Source of the DNA: Acetobacteraceae bacterium H6797
Lineage (GTDB): Bacteria > Pseudomonadota > Alphaproteobacteria > Acetobacterales > Acetobacteraceae
Assembly: GCA_015223225.1 (NCBI GenBank)
Contig: JADFCQ010000001.1
Span: forward strand, 1,327,639 to 1,391,638
Direction of reading: 5' to 3'
Length of the DNA: 64,000 bases
Part shown: positions 1 to 7,988 of the stretch, piece after piece
How the letters are laid out: each line of letters starts with the position of its first letter
Numbering within the stretch: the stretch's first letter is position 1
Program-made: the position numbers and the translations under genes
Notes under the pieces: model-generated
Seen by the model: the letters and a program-made list of their open reading frames with translations, nothing else
Database searches by the model: none
What the model was told of the DNA's origin: nothing

Positions 1-1134
1 AACGGTGTCTCGCACTTCCTCGAGCACATGGCCTTCAAGGGCACCGCCAAGCGCGATGCGGCGGCCATTGCGCGGGACATGGAAAATGTCGGCGGGCATC
101 TGAACGCCTATACCGCCCGCGAGCAGACGGCCTATTACGCCAAGGTGCTCAAGGAGGATCTCGGCCTCGCGGTCGATATCATCGGCGATATCCTCACCCA
201 TTCCACCTTCGCGCCCGAGGAAGTCGAACGCGAGCGGGGCGTGATCCTGCAGGAGATCGGACAGGCGAACGACACGCCGGACGATATCGTCTTCGACCAT
301 TTCCAGGCGACCGCCTATCCGGACCAGCCCATGGGCCGGCCGACCCTCGGCCCCTCCAGCATCATCGAGACGATGAGCCGCGAGACGCTGATGGGCTATA
401 TGCAGCGCCATTACAGCCCGGACCGGATGATCATCGCCGGCGCCGGCGCGCTCGACCATGACACCACGGTCGAGCTGGTGAAGAAACACTTCGCCGACCT
501 GCCGGCGCCCACGCCGCATACGGCGGTGCCCTCCATCTATGGCGGCGGCGAATTCCGCGAGATGCGGGAGCTGGATCAGGTGCATCTCGTGCTCGGCTTC
601 CCCGGCACGGGCTATGGGGACCCGATGCATTACCCGACCATGATCCTTTCGACCCTGTTGGGCGGCGGCATGTCCTCCCGCCTCTTCCAGGAGATCCGGG
701 AGAAGCGCGGGCTGGTCTATTCGGTCTATTCCTTCGCCTCGCCCTTCCGCGACAGCGGCGTCTTCGCGATCTATGCCGGCACGGGCGAGGAGCAGGCGGC
801 CGAGCTGGTGCCGGTGACGGTCGAGGAGCTGAAGCGCGTGCAGTTCGACGTGACGGAGGAGGAGCTGAACCGCGCCAAGGCGCAGCTCCGCGCCTCGCTG
901 CTCATGTCGCTCGAAAGCACCGGCAGCCGCTGCGAGCAGCTTTCGCGCCAGCTCATCGTGCATGGCCGCATCATCCCCATCGAGGAGACCAAGGCGAAGA
1001 TCGCCGCCGTCACCATCGAGCAGGTGCAGGCCGCCGCCGCCCGCCTCTTCCGGGGCAAGCCGACGCTCACGGCCCTCGGCCCCGCCGCCAAGGTGCCGGG
1101 CCTCGCCACCATCACGGAGAAGCTCGCGGCATGA
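1..1134 (+). CDS. M16 family zinc peptidase (5' end outside window)
   Basis: Processing-peptidase-like zinc metalloprotease of the M16 (pitrilysin/MPP) family. The frame is open from base 1, so the gene starts upstream. The inverted zinc motif HFLEH falls at visible residues 5-9 (ligands H5 and H9, catalytic E8). The third ligand is probably E85 in the QEI segment, at the usual distance. The C-terminal half carries the R..GLVYSVYSF stretch typical of the second M16 domain. Only the extreme N-terminus, about 50 residues in this family, is missing. Its stop codon overlaps the pmbA start (ATGA), so the two are translationally coupled. Family proteins degrade or process peptides; whether this one is cytoplasmic or exported cannot be judged without the N-terminus. 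Confidence 0.92.
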   Translation, partial: NGVSHFLEHMAFKGTAKRDAAAIARDMENVGGHLNAYTAREQTAYYAKVLKEDLGLAVDIIGDILTHSTFAPEEVERERGVILQEIGQANDTPDDIVFDHFQATAYPDQPMGRPTLGPSSIIETMSRETLMGYMQRHYSPDRMIIAGAGALDHDTTVELVKKHFADLPAPTPHTAVPSIYGGGEFREMRELDQVHLVLGFPGTGYGDPMHYPTMILSTLLGGGMSSRLFQEIREKRGLVYSVYSFASPFRDSGVFAIYAGTGEEQAAELVPVTVEELKRVQFDVTEEELNRAKAQLRASLLMSLESTGSRCEQLSRQLIVHGRIIPIEETKAKIAAVTIEQVQAAAARLFRGKPTLTALGPAAKVPGLATITEKLAA

Positions 1135-2462
1135 GCCAGGACCTCTCGCTGCTCGCCGATCTGGTCGCGGCCGCGAAGCGCGCGGGGGCGGACGCCGCCG
1201 ATGCGCTGCTCGCGCGCGGCACCTCGCTTTCCGTCGCGCAGCGGCTGGGCAAGACCGAGCATGTCGAGCGGTCGGAGGGGGTGGACCTGGGCCTGCGCGT
1301 CTTCATCGGCAAGCGCCAGGCCATCGTCTCCTCCTCGGACCCTGATCCGAAGAGCTTCGAAGCGCTGGTGACGCGCGCCATCGCCATGGCGAAGGTGGTG
1401 CCGGAAGACCCGTTCTGCGGCCTCGCCGAGGGCCCCTTCGCGCTGGATATCCCGGATTACGAACTGGCCGACAGCGCCGAGCCCGATACCGCCGCCCTGA
1501 TCGCCCGCGCCGCCGCCGCCGAGGGCGCCGCGCTGGCCGTGGCCGGGGTCTCGAACAGCGAGGGCGCCGATGCGGGCTATGGCCGCACCGCCATCGCCAT
1601 CGTCGCCTCCAACGGCTTCGCGGGCGCCTATGCCCGGACAAGCCATTCCATCTCGGCCACCGCCCTGGCGGGTTCAGGCACCGGGATGGAGCGGGATTAT
1701 GACTATTCCTCCGCCGTCTTCCTCGAGGATCTGGAAGACCCGGAGCTGATCGGCCGCCGCGCGGGCGAGCAGGCGGTGCGCCGCCTGAACCCGACCCGGC
1801 CCAAGACGGCGAAGCTGCCGGTGGTCTATGCGCCACGCATCGCGGGCTCGCTGCTCGGCCATCTCTCGGGCGCGATCAACGGTGCTTCCATCGCGCGCGG
1901 CACCTCCTTCCTGCGCGACAAGCTCGGCCAGCAGGTGCTCGCCAAGGGCCTGACGGTGCATGACGACCCGACGCGCCGCCGGGGCCTCCGCTCCCGCCCC
2001 TTCGATGCCGAGGGCACGCGGGGCGTGGCCCGCAAGCTGGTCGATGACGGCGTGCTGACCACCTGGGTGATGGACACGCGCAGCGCCCGGCAGCTCGGCA
2101 TGAAGAGCACCGGCCATGCCTCGCGCGGCACCTCCGGCCCGCCCTCGCCCGCCACCACCAATCTCTGGCTGGAAGCGGGTTCGCTCACGCCTGAGGCGCT
2201 GATGGCCGATATCAAGGAGGGGCTCTACGTCACCGAGATGATCGGCACGAGCCTCTCGGCCACCACCGGCGATTACAGCCGCGGGGCGGCGGGCTTCATG
2301 ATCCGCGACGGGCAATTGGCCGAGGCGGTGAGCGAAATCACCGTCGCGGGCAATATCAAGGACGTCTTCCTGAACATGACCCCGGCGAATGACCTCGCCT
2401 TCCGCCGGGGCACCGACGCGCCGACCGTGCGCGTCGAAGGGCTCACGCTGGCCGGTTCCTGA
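1131..2462 (+). CDS. pmbA: TldE/PmbA family metallopeptidase-like protein
   Basis: 443 residues, the normal length for PmbA (TldE). In known systems PmbA pairs with TldD to cleave modified peptides such as microcin precursors and the CcdA antitoxin; TldD carries the zinc site and PmbA does not. Family landmarks are the SVAQRLGKTEHVERSE segment near residues 30-45, the GTSGPPSPATTNLWLEAG stretch near residue 345 and the MIGTSLSATTGDYSRGAAGF block near residue 375. The last two resemble the conserved TldD/E core. The ATG overlaps the preceding peptidase stop, implying one transcript. No tldD is visible nearby, so the partner would be encoded elsewhere. Confidence 0.92.
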   Translation: MSQDLSLLADLVAAAKRAGADAADALLARGTSLSVAQRLGKTEHVERSEGVDLGLRVFIGKRQAIVSSSDPDPKSFEALVTRAIAMAKVVPEDPFCGLAEGPFALDIPDYELADSAEPDTAALIARAAAAEGAALAVAGVSNSEGADAGYGRTAIAIVASNGFAGAYARTSHSISATALAGSGTGMERDYDYSSAVFLEDLEDPELIGRRAGEQAVRRLNPTRPKTAKLPVVYAPRIAGSLLGHLSGAINGASIARGTSFLRDKLGQQVLAKGLTVHDDPTRRRGLRSRPFDAEGTRGVARKLVDDGVLTTWVMDTRSARQLGMKSTGHASRGTSGPPSPATTNLWLEAGSLTPEALMADIKEGLYVTEMIGTSLSATTGDYSRGAAGFMIRDGQLAEAVSEITVAGNIKDVFLNMTPANDLAFRRGTDAPTVRVEGLTLAGS

Positions 2463-2465
2463 CCT

Positions 2466-3650
2466 TCAGGCCCGCCGGGCGGCGAGACGCTGGATCGCCG
2501 CCCCCAGCAGCCCGAAGCCGAGCATCACGAGCGGGATCGACCAGCTCGCCGGCAGCGGCAGGGCGGCGACCAGCGCGGCCCCGCTCGCACCCCCCACCAT
2601 ATGCACCGCGCCCATCACGGCGCTGGCCGTGCCCGCCGCCCCTTCGACGGCGATGAGGGCATGGCCGATCGCGGCCGGCATCATCAGCCCCACGCCCATC
2701 TGCGACATCACGACCAGCCCTGTCATGGCCAGGGCCGCCATGAACCCCGTACCGTTGAGCGCCAGCAGCGCGACGGGGGCGAGCAGGATCAGAAAATAGC
2801 CCAGCTCCATCCGCCGCTGCCCGTCGATCCGCCCGCCCAGCAACCCGCCGATGAGGAAGCCGCCAGCATAGAGGGCCGGCACCGCGCTCATCGCCGCGGC
2901 GGACCAGCCGAATTCCCCCACATAGAAGCGCTGCGCCCCGGCCACCTCGCTATAGGCCCCGCCGATCACCGCCCCGGAGGAGAGCGCATAGGCCAGAAAG
3001 GTACGGTTCCGCAGCACCCGCCTGTAGCCACCCAGCACGGCGGCGATGCCCCCGTTCCGGGCCCTTTCGTGATGGCTCTCCTCCAGCGCGAACCAGGCCG
3101 CGACCAGCATCGCCGCCCCGGCCACCACGCTCAGCGCCAGGGAGGCGCGCCAGCCCCAATGGCCCGATACCGCCCCGCCGAAGATGGGGGCCAGGCCGGG
3201 CGTCACCGCCATGGCCATGGTCAGTGCGCTCATCACGCGCAGGAAGATCGGGCCGTGATAGCGGTCCCGCGCGATGGCACGGGGCAGAGCGAGGCCGGCG
3301 CTGGCGCCGAAGCCCTGCATGGCCCTTGCGGCGAGCAGGAGGAAGCCATTGGGCGCGAAGGTCGCCGCGATACTGCCCAGCAGGTAGATCACCAGCCCCG
3401 CCAGCATCACTGGCCGCCGTCCAACCCGGTCGGAGAGCGGCCCCACCACGAGCTGCCCAACCGCGAGGCCGAGCAGCACCATGGAGAGGATCAGCCCGGT
3501 GGATTCCGCCGCAAGCCCCACCGACCGGCCGATCTCGCCCAGCGAAGGCACCACCACATTGGTGGCGAGCTGGCCGAGCGCCGTCAGTGCCATCAGGAGG
3601 AGCAGCGCCCCCGGGCTCGCGGCGGTGGATTGTCGGGCGGGATCGGGCAT
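2466..3650 (-). CDS. MFS drug-resistance transporter, Bcr/CflA type
   Basis: Twelve-helix major facilitator protein, probably a drug:proton antiporter. The N-terminal half shows the MFS motif A (G-PLSDRVGRRPVMLAG) between helices 2 and 3, and the helix-1 segment LGQLATNVVVPSLGEI resembles the Bcr/CflA start. I chose the ATG 22 codons inside the longest frame: the extra N-terminal residues are not membrane-like, and most family members begin just before helix 1. The stop lies 3 bases from the pmbA stop, so the two genes converge with almost no spacer and no evident hairpin terminator. The substrate cannot be predicted. Confidence 0.85.
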   Translation of the reverse strand: MPDPARQSTAASPGALLLLMALTALGQLATNVVVPSLGEIGRSVGLAAESTGLILSMVLLGLAVGQLVVGPLSDRVGRRPVMLAGLVIYLLGSIAATFAPNGFLLLAARAMQGFGASAGLALPRAIARDRYHGPIFLRVMSALTMAMAVTPGLAPIFGGAVSGHWGWRASLALSVVAGAAMLVAAWFALEESHHERARNGGIAAVLGGYRRVLRNRTFLAYALSSGAVIGGAYSEVAGAQRFYVGEFGWSAAAMSAVPALYAGGFLIGGLLGGRIDGQRRMELGYFLILLAPVALLALNGTGFMAALAMTGLVVMSQMGVGLMMPAAIGHALIAVEGAAGTASAVMGAVHMVGGASGAALVAALPLPASWSIPLVMLGFGLLGAAIQRLAARRA

Positions 3651-3734
3651 GGGGCGCGGAATTTCCTGCTGCACTGCGAAAGAAGTGCAGCAACTGGACG
3701 GTTCCCTATCCGTCAACCGCTAATCGGCTGGGCA

Positions 3735-3765
3735 AGGCAGGTGGGAGGCCCTGTCCCACCTGCCT
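3735..3765 (-). terminator. Hairpin after the MHS remnant
   Basis: Perfect 12-bp inverted repeat (AGGCAGGTGGGA / TCCCACCTGCCT) with a 7-base loop, starting a few bases past the stop of the truncated transporter frame. No strong T-run follows on the minus strand, so termination is inferred from position and stem strength. Confidence 0.55.
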
Positions 3766-3771
3766 CGGGCG

Positions 3772-4029
3772 CTAATCCAGCGCGCGATGCGCCGTCTCGC
3801 GCAGCCGCGCGATGACGATGCCGCCCAGCGGCCGCACGAGGAAGCCGAGGCCGAAGGCCGCGAAGGTGGAGAGGAGGGCCGTTGCCGGGTCTTCCGTCGG
3901 GAAGAAGCGCGCGGCCAGGATGGTGGCCACGAAGCCATAGGCCGAGAACTCATACCATTCGAGAACATTGCCGATCACGGCGGCGCCGACGGCGCGGCGC
4001 GTCTGTTCGCGGGTTGGGGTAGCACTCAT
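3772..4029 (-). pseudogene. MHS-family MFS transporter remnant, internally deleted
   Basis: The first ~70 residues match the start of metabolite:H+ symporters of the MHS branch (ProP/CitA/ShiA-like): GNVLEWYEFSAYGFVA, then FLVRPLGGIV at the end of helix 2. Intact proteins run to about 430 residues; this frame stops at 85. The last residues, LRETAHRALD, resemble the C-terminal tail after helix 12 (an R/P-E-T motif) rather than the GDRxGR loop that should follow helix 2. The simplest reading is an in-frame internal deletion that kept both ends. The start is still well formed (GGGAGA six bases before the ATG) and a hairpin still follows the stop. It could be translated, but it cannot work as a transporter. 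Confidence 0.75.
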
Positions 4030-4119
4030 CGAAGGTCTCCCTGCTGATCATGCGCCTCCCCGGGACATGATCAGCGACCTTCGGCCGAGTGCCGCCCGAA
4101 TGCTACCCCCTCACCCGAG

Positions 4120-4872
4120 CTAGCCCTTCACCCAATAAGTATACCGATAGGCCTCGACGAAGCCGAGCGTGCGGTAGAGCGCCTGCGCGCCCGTATTCTC
4201 GGAGGAGACCTGGAGCCAGGGGAAGACCGCGCCCTTCTGCGCCGCCCAGGCAGCGCCCGCCTTCATCAGCCGCTGGGCGAGGCCCTGGCGGCGGTTCTCC
4301 GGCCGCACGGCGATGTCGAAAAAGCCCGCGAGCGAGCCATCGGCCACCACGAAGCCGCAGGCCGCCGCCTTGCCCTCCTGCCGCAGCACGAGCCAGGCGC
4401 TGGGCATGGCGAGGAGGGCGAGTTGCTCGCGCTTCTCCTGCTGCCGGGCCGCGACCTGGTATTCGGCGGTCGCGACCACCGCGTGCCAATCGTCATCCGG
4501 CCCGTCCTCCAGCGCGGTCACGTCCGGATCGGGCTGGGCCAGGCCGGGGCGGCCGGCCATGACGGAGGTGGAATCCCGCTCGGTGAAGCCCTGCTGGGCC
4601 AGCAGGTCGAGCACGCCGGGCGGGTCGAGCGGGGTGGAGCGCCAGCGGGGCTTGAGCCCGGCGCGCTGGTAGAAGGCCTCCAGCCGCTTCAGCCGCGCGG
4701 CCAGCGCCGGGTCTGGCGCGTCGCTCAGTGAGCAGGCCGCATTGGCCCGCCCCGTGCCGCCATGGAAGGCCCGCAGCACGATCGGCCCATCGAAAGCCAC
4801 CTTGGGAGCCGGCACCGCATTGAGCGCCGCCCGTTCCAGCATCGCCACATCCGGCAGCGCCATACCCGACAT
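4120..4872 (-). CDS. GNAT family N-acetyltransferase
   Basis: 250-residue acetyl-CoA-dependent acyltransferase. The GNAT fold is in the C-terminal half: the motif A region IAVRPENRRQGLAQRLM (about residues 185-200, with R-R-Q-G-L-A forming the acetyl-CoA pyrophosphate loop) and motif B with GAQALYRTLGFVEAYRYTYW at the end. The N-terminal ~110 residues are a less conserved extra domain, as in GNATs annotated as two-domain proteins. It starts 5 bases after the stop of the upstream Bug receptor, with GAGG ahead of the ATG, so the two are probably co-transcribed. The substrate is unknown. Confidence 0.88.
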   Translation of the reverse strand: MSGMALPDVAMLERAALNAVPAPKVAFDGPIVLRAFHGGTGRANAACSLSDAPDPALAARLKRLEAFYQRAGLKPRWRSTPLDPPGVLDLLAQQGFTERDSTSVMAGRPGLAQPDPDVTALEDGPDDDWHAVVATAEYQVAARQQEKREQLALLAMPSAWLVLRQEGKAAACGFVVADGSLAGFFDIAVRPENRRQGLAQRLMKAGAAWAAQKGAVFPWLQVSSENTGAQALYRTLGFVEAYRYTYWVKG

Positions 4873-4877
4873 CAGCC

Positions 4878-5849
4878 TCAGCCCGCCGAGAGGCCGAGGC
4901 GCTGGATGGTCGCCTTCTCGCGCGCCACCATGTTGCGCAGGAAGGTCGCGTAGTCCTCGCTGTTCTTGTAGTCGGGCGCCATGTCGTACTTCTCCAGGGC
5001 CTGAAGGTGCTGCGGATCCCGGAGCCCGGCGGCGAAGGCGTCATGCAGCGCGATCACCACCCCGGGCTCCATCCCCGCAGGCCCTACGATACCGTAGGGC
5101 GAGGTGATCACCATATCGGGATGGCCCAGTTCGACCAAGGTGGGGGCATCGGGCCAGCGCCGTAGCCGCTGCGCCGTCCAGACATGGAGCCAACGCGCCT
5201 GCCCGCCATCGACCAGCGAGCCGATGCCCGAGCCGCCCGCCATGGCGTCGATATGCCCGCCCAGCACCGCCTGGCTGCCATCGGCATCGCCCTTGAAGGC
5301 GATGTGGTTCACCTCGATCCCCTCGGCCAGGGCCAGTTCGGCCATCGCCACATGGGGCGTGCCATTGGCGCCGGTATTGCCGATGGAGAGGGCGCCCGGC
5401 CGGCGCTTGGCCTCAGCGACGAATTCCTTCCAGCCGCCCGGGAACCTGTCCTTCCGGGTGATGGCGCCGAAGGTGTAGCCGGTGACATGGACGATGGGCG
5501 TCAGGTCCCGCAGTGTGTCGAAGGGCAGTTTCTGCAAGAGCTGCATCCGCACCGCCGAGGCAGGAAGCTGGGTGAGCGTATAGCCATCGGGCCTGGCGCG
5601 AGCGACGGCGGCGGCCCCCAGGGTACTGCCCGCGCCGGGGCGGTTCTCGATGATCACGGCCTGGCCCAGCCGCTTGGCCGTGGCCTCGGCCAGGGCCCGC
5701 ATGGTGACGTCGGTGGTGCCGCCGGCCGGGAAGGGCACGATCAGCGAGACGGGGCGGGCGGGAAACCCGCTCTGCGCGCGGGCCATGGCGGGGAGCAGAA
5801 AGGGCGCGGCCAGCGCGCCCGCGCCGAAACGGCGGCGGGAAAGAGACAT
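4878..5849 (-). CDS. Bug-type tripartite tricarboxylate transporter receptor (TctC family)
   Basis: Exported solute receptor of the Bug/TctC family, 323 residues. The N-terminus (SLSRRRFGAGALAAPFLLPAMARAQ) has a twin-arginine-like pattern, a hydrophobic core and an A-R-A cleavage site. The mature protein opens with FPARPVSLIVPFPAGGTTDV, the diagnostic Bug segment whose PxxPGG/AGG loop holds the ligand carboxylate. Start chosen at the ATG preceded by GGAGGACGTCC; a longer in-frame extension is possible but would bury the signal. No TctA or TctB permease genes are nearby, as is usual for expanded Bug families. It likely binds a small organic acid. Confidence 0.92.
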   Translation of the reverse strand: MSLSRRRFGAGALAAPFLLPAMARAQSGFPARPVSLIVPFPAGGTTDVTMRALAEATAKRLGQAVIIENRPGAGSTLGAAAVARARPDGYTLTQLPASAVRMQLLQKLPFDTLRDLTPIVHVTGYTFGAITRKDRFPGGWKEFVAEAKRRPGALSIGNTGANGTPHVAMAELALAEGIEVNHIAFKGDADGSQAVLGGHIDAMAGGSGIGSLVDGGQARWLHVWTAQRLRRWPDAPTLVELGHPDMVITSPYGIVGPAGMEPGVVIALHDAFAAGLRDPQHLQALEKYDMAPDYKNSEDYATFLRNMVAREKATIQRLGLSAG

Positions 5850-5943
5850 GGACGTCCTCCAGCATTGTTTTTCTTCGCTGGAGCATGGCGAAAGCGCCGC
5901 CGCGGGCGCAATCGGCGCCAGGGGCCCGGCCTGCACCCCGGAA

Positions 5944-6240
5944 TTACATTTCAGATAGGAGGCTCTCGATCATCGCCGCGCGTTCCGCCTCGATGGGCGC
6001 CTCGGGCACCGGCTTGCCGGCCCGGCGATACCAGTAGCCGGCATTCCACTCGTCGCCTTCGACGCGATGCAGATGAGCATGAACCCAGTCATGCCGTCGC
6101 TCGCCCTCCTGCGACTGGGCAATGGCATGGGCGGCTTCCCACTCGCCCCGCGCCAAGTGCCAGAGCGCGCGCAGCGGCGGGGTGAGCGCGGGCGGCGCGG
6201 CCGGGTGAGCGAGGCTGGCATTGAAGGCGGCGAGATCCAT
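5944..6240 (-). CDS. Small conserved hypothetical protein
   Basis: 98 residues, soluble, rich in His, Trp and Glu. The text resembles a small uncharacterised family in proteobacteria: an N-terminal LxPPLRALWHLARGEWEAAHAI segment, then DWVHAHLHRVEGDEWNAGYWYRRAGKP. The helical WxxAHxxAQ and WVHAHLHRxEGDxxNAxYWY pattern looks like a single TPR-like helical pair. A good ribosome-binding site (AAAGGA, six bases upstream) supports the start. It is encoded upstream of the Bug receptor on the same strand, with a ~95-base gap. No function is proposed. Confidence 0.8.
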   Translation of the reverse strand: MDLAAFNASLAHPAAPPALTPPLRALWHLARGEWEAAHAIAQSQEGERRHDWVHAHLHRVEGDEWNAGYWYRRAGKPVPEAPIEAERAAMIESLLSEM

Positions 6241-6420
6241 GATTCATCCTTTCGGCAAACGGTATCCCGAGCCTCGGCCTCGCATTTTGCATCGTGGATC
6301 GCGAAACCCGCCGTGATCTTGGCGAAATGCAGCCGGCTGGGAAGCCCCGGTGCCCCGGTTTCGCGGCATAAGGCGTGCAAGAGCGCGTGCTCCCGCCTCA
6401 GCCAGCCTGCGAATACCGCC

Positions 6421-7308
6421 ATGCTTCCGAACACGATGCCTCCGCACCAGCCCGAACTCAGCGTCATCATCCCCGTCGAACGCGAGGTGCGCCATCTGCC
6501 CGGCGCCGTGGCGAGCCTGGGCGTGAGCCCGCGGATCGAGATCATTATCGTACAGGACATTCCCCGCAGCCGGGCGGATGCCGAGCGCCAGAGCGCCCTG
6601 CTGCGCGAGCAGGATGCGCGCGTGCGCCTGGTGATCGGCCCGGCGCGCGGCCGGGCGGCGGCGCTCAATGCGGGCCTCGCCAGTGCGCGGGGCGAATTCG
6701 CGGCCTTTCTCGACCCGGCCGACCGCTGGCTGGCCGAGGGCATCGGCGCGCGGCTGGCGATGCTGCGGGCCGACCCCTCGCTCGGCATGGTCTTCGGCGG
6801 CTGGCGGAGCGCGGGGCGGGTGACGCCGGGCCTCGAGGAATGCCCCCGCTTCGCGGCCCGGCACGCACATCGGCGGGAGGGCTTCACCCTAGGCGCCGAT
6901 GCGATGTCGCAGGTTTTCTCCGAGCCGCTCATCCGGCTCTCTACCGTGATCGCCCGACGCGATCCGCTGCGTCGACTCGGCGGTTTCGCCGAGAGCGCGG
7001 GCCAGGCGGCGGAATGGGATCTCTGGCTGCGGCTCGCCCGGCGCGGGAACATCGCCTGCCAGCCCCGGCCGGTGGCGGAACTGGCGGCTCCCCCGCGCAT
7101 CTGCCTGGAGAGCCTGATCGCCGAGCGGCGCATCGCCCGGCATTGGCGCCCTGTGGTGGCCGGGCAGGACAGGGCGGCCGCCCGGCGCGGCACGGCGCGG
7201 ATGATCGCGGCCGAAGCCCGCTCGGCCGCCGCGAACCGCCGCCCCCTGCGCGCGGCCGCGCTGCATCTGGGCGCCATCGCCGTCGCCGCCCTTTCGCCGG
7301 TGGCGTGA
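6421..7308 (+). CDS. Family 2 (GT-A) glycosyltransferase
   Basis: About 295 residues. The N-terminus LSVIIPVEREVRHLPGAVASL is the nucleotide-sugar-binding first strand of GT-A enzymes, followed by GRAAALNAGLASARGEFAAFLDPADRW, where D-P-A-D occupies the metal-binding DxD position. The rest (GGFAESAGQAAEWDLWLRLARRG) matches the acceptor-side ED/WD region of GT2 proteins. The enzyme probably moves a sugar onto a surface glycan. The start is uncertain: two ATGs five codons apart, neither with a clear Shine-Dalgarno; an open frame continues upstream but lacks GT2 character. No glycan cluster surrounds it. Confidence 0.82.
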   Translation: MLPNTMPPHQPELSVIIPVEREVRHLPGAVASLGVSPRIEIIIVQDIPRSRADAERQSALLREQDARVRLVIGPARGRAAALNAGLASARGEFAAFLDPADRWLAEGIGARLAMLRADPSLGMVFGGWRSAGRVTPGLEECPRFAARHAHRREGFTLGADAMSQVFSEPLIRLSTVIARRDPLRRLGGFAESAGQAAEWDLWLRLARRGNIACQPRPVAELAAPPRICLESLIAERRIARHWRPVVAGQDRAAARRGTARMIAAEARSAAANRRPLRAAALHLGAIAVAALSPVA

Positions 7309-7645
7309 CGCGCGGAGCCTGAGCACGGGAGGGTGGTCGAGCGGTCTGACCGACCGCCTGAACGGGCCACCCGGCCTAGCCCGGCCTGACTAGGCAGCGT
7401 GGCTGGCGCGCCCAACCAGCCCGCCCGACTGAGGCGCTCGACCACGCCGCCTGAGCGCGCAACCAACCGGGCAGCCCGAGCAGCCGCCTCCCCCTGCCAC
7501 GAAGGGCGGCACAAGGAAGGGCGCGCAAGGCTCTTGCCGACAATCGCGGCGCGGAAGACAATCGGGGGGTGTATAACCAGGCGGGTATTCCTCGCCAATT
7601 GCCCAGACCGGCCGCGAGGCCGAGCGTCGTGAGGGAGTTCCCGGC
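7309..7645 (+). other. Non-coding GC-rich spacer
   Basis: About 340 bases between the glycosyltransferase and the HPt gene. It is rich in short repeated words (GACC, CGGCC, CCCG) such as GCCCGGCCTAGCCCGGCC, with several short inverted repeats. A GGTGGTCGAGCGGTC stretch resembles a class II tRNA D-arm but has no matching acceptor or T arm. No gene is supported. The last ~80 bases, more AT-rich, are where the promoter of the signalling genes should lie. Confidence 0.5.
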
Positions 7646-7981
7646 ATGAGCGCGATCGATCCCGAGATCGCCGGACAACTCGCGACCGACCTGCCGCGCG
7701 ATGTCTTCCGCACTATCGTCCAGACCTTCGAAGTCGATCTCGCGCGCCTCGTGAGTGAGATGATCGCGGCCGTGAAGGCCAATGATCTCGAGGAATACCG
7801 CCGCGGAGCCCATGGCCTGGCCGGCGCCGCCGGCGCCATCGGCGCGCGGGACCTCGAACGCGCCGCCCGCCGCGCGATGGACCCGAAGGACCAGACGCCG
7901 CCCGTCACGATGATCCGCGACATCGGCAGCCTGGCGCAGGCGGCGCTCACCGAGCTTTCGGCCCTCGCACGCGAGGGGTAG
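7646..7981 (+). CDS. HPt (histidine phosphotransfer) domain protein
   Basis: 111-residue single-domain phosphotransfer protein. The helix carrying the phospho-accepting histidine reads RRGAHGLAGAAGAIGA with H56, matching the AHxLKGxxxxxGA signature, with Gly in the usual Lys position. Such proteins pass phosphate between a hybrid kinase and a response regulator. The next gene, seven bases downstream, is a LuxO/NtrC-type regulator, so this is the likely LuxU-like partner. The start has GGGAG ahead of the ATG. No sensor kinase is encoded nearby. Confidence 0.9.
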   Translation: MSAIDPEIAGQLATDLPRDVFRTIVQTFEVDLARLVSEMIAAVKANDLEEYRRGAHGLAGAAGAIGARDLERAARRAMDPKDQTPPVTMIRDIGSLAQAALTELSALAREG

Positions 7982-7988
7982 CGGCCCC

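Noticed and set aside
7325-7420. tRNA-like segment (GGTGGTCGAGCGGTC)
   Set aside because: Only the D-arm-like word is present; no matching acceptor stem, anticodon arm or T-loop consensus.
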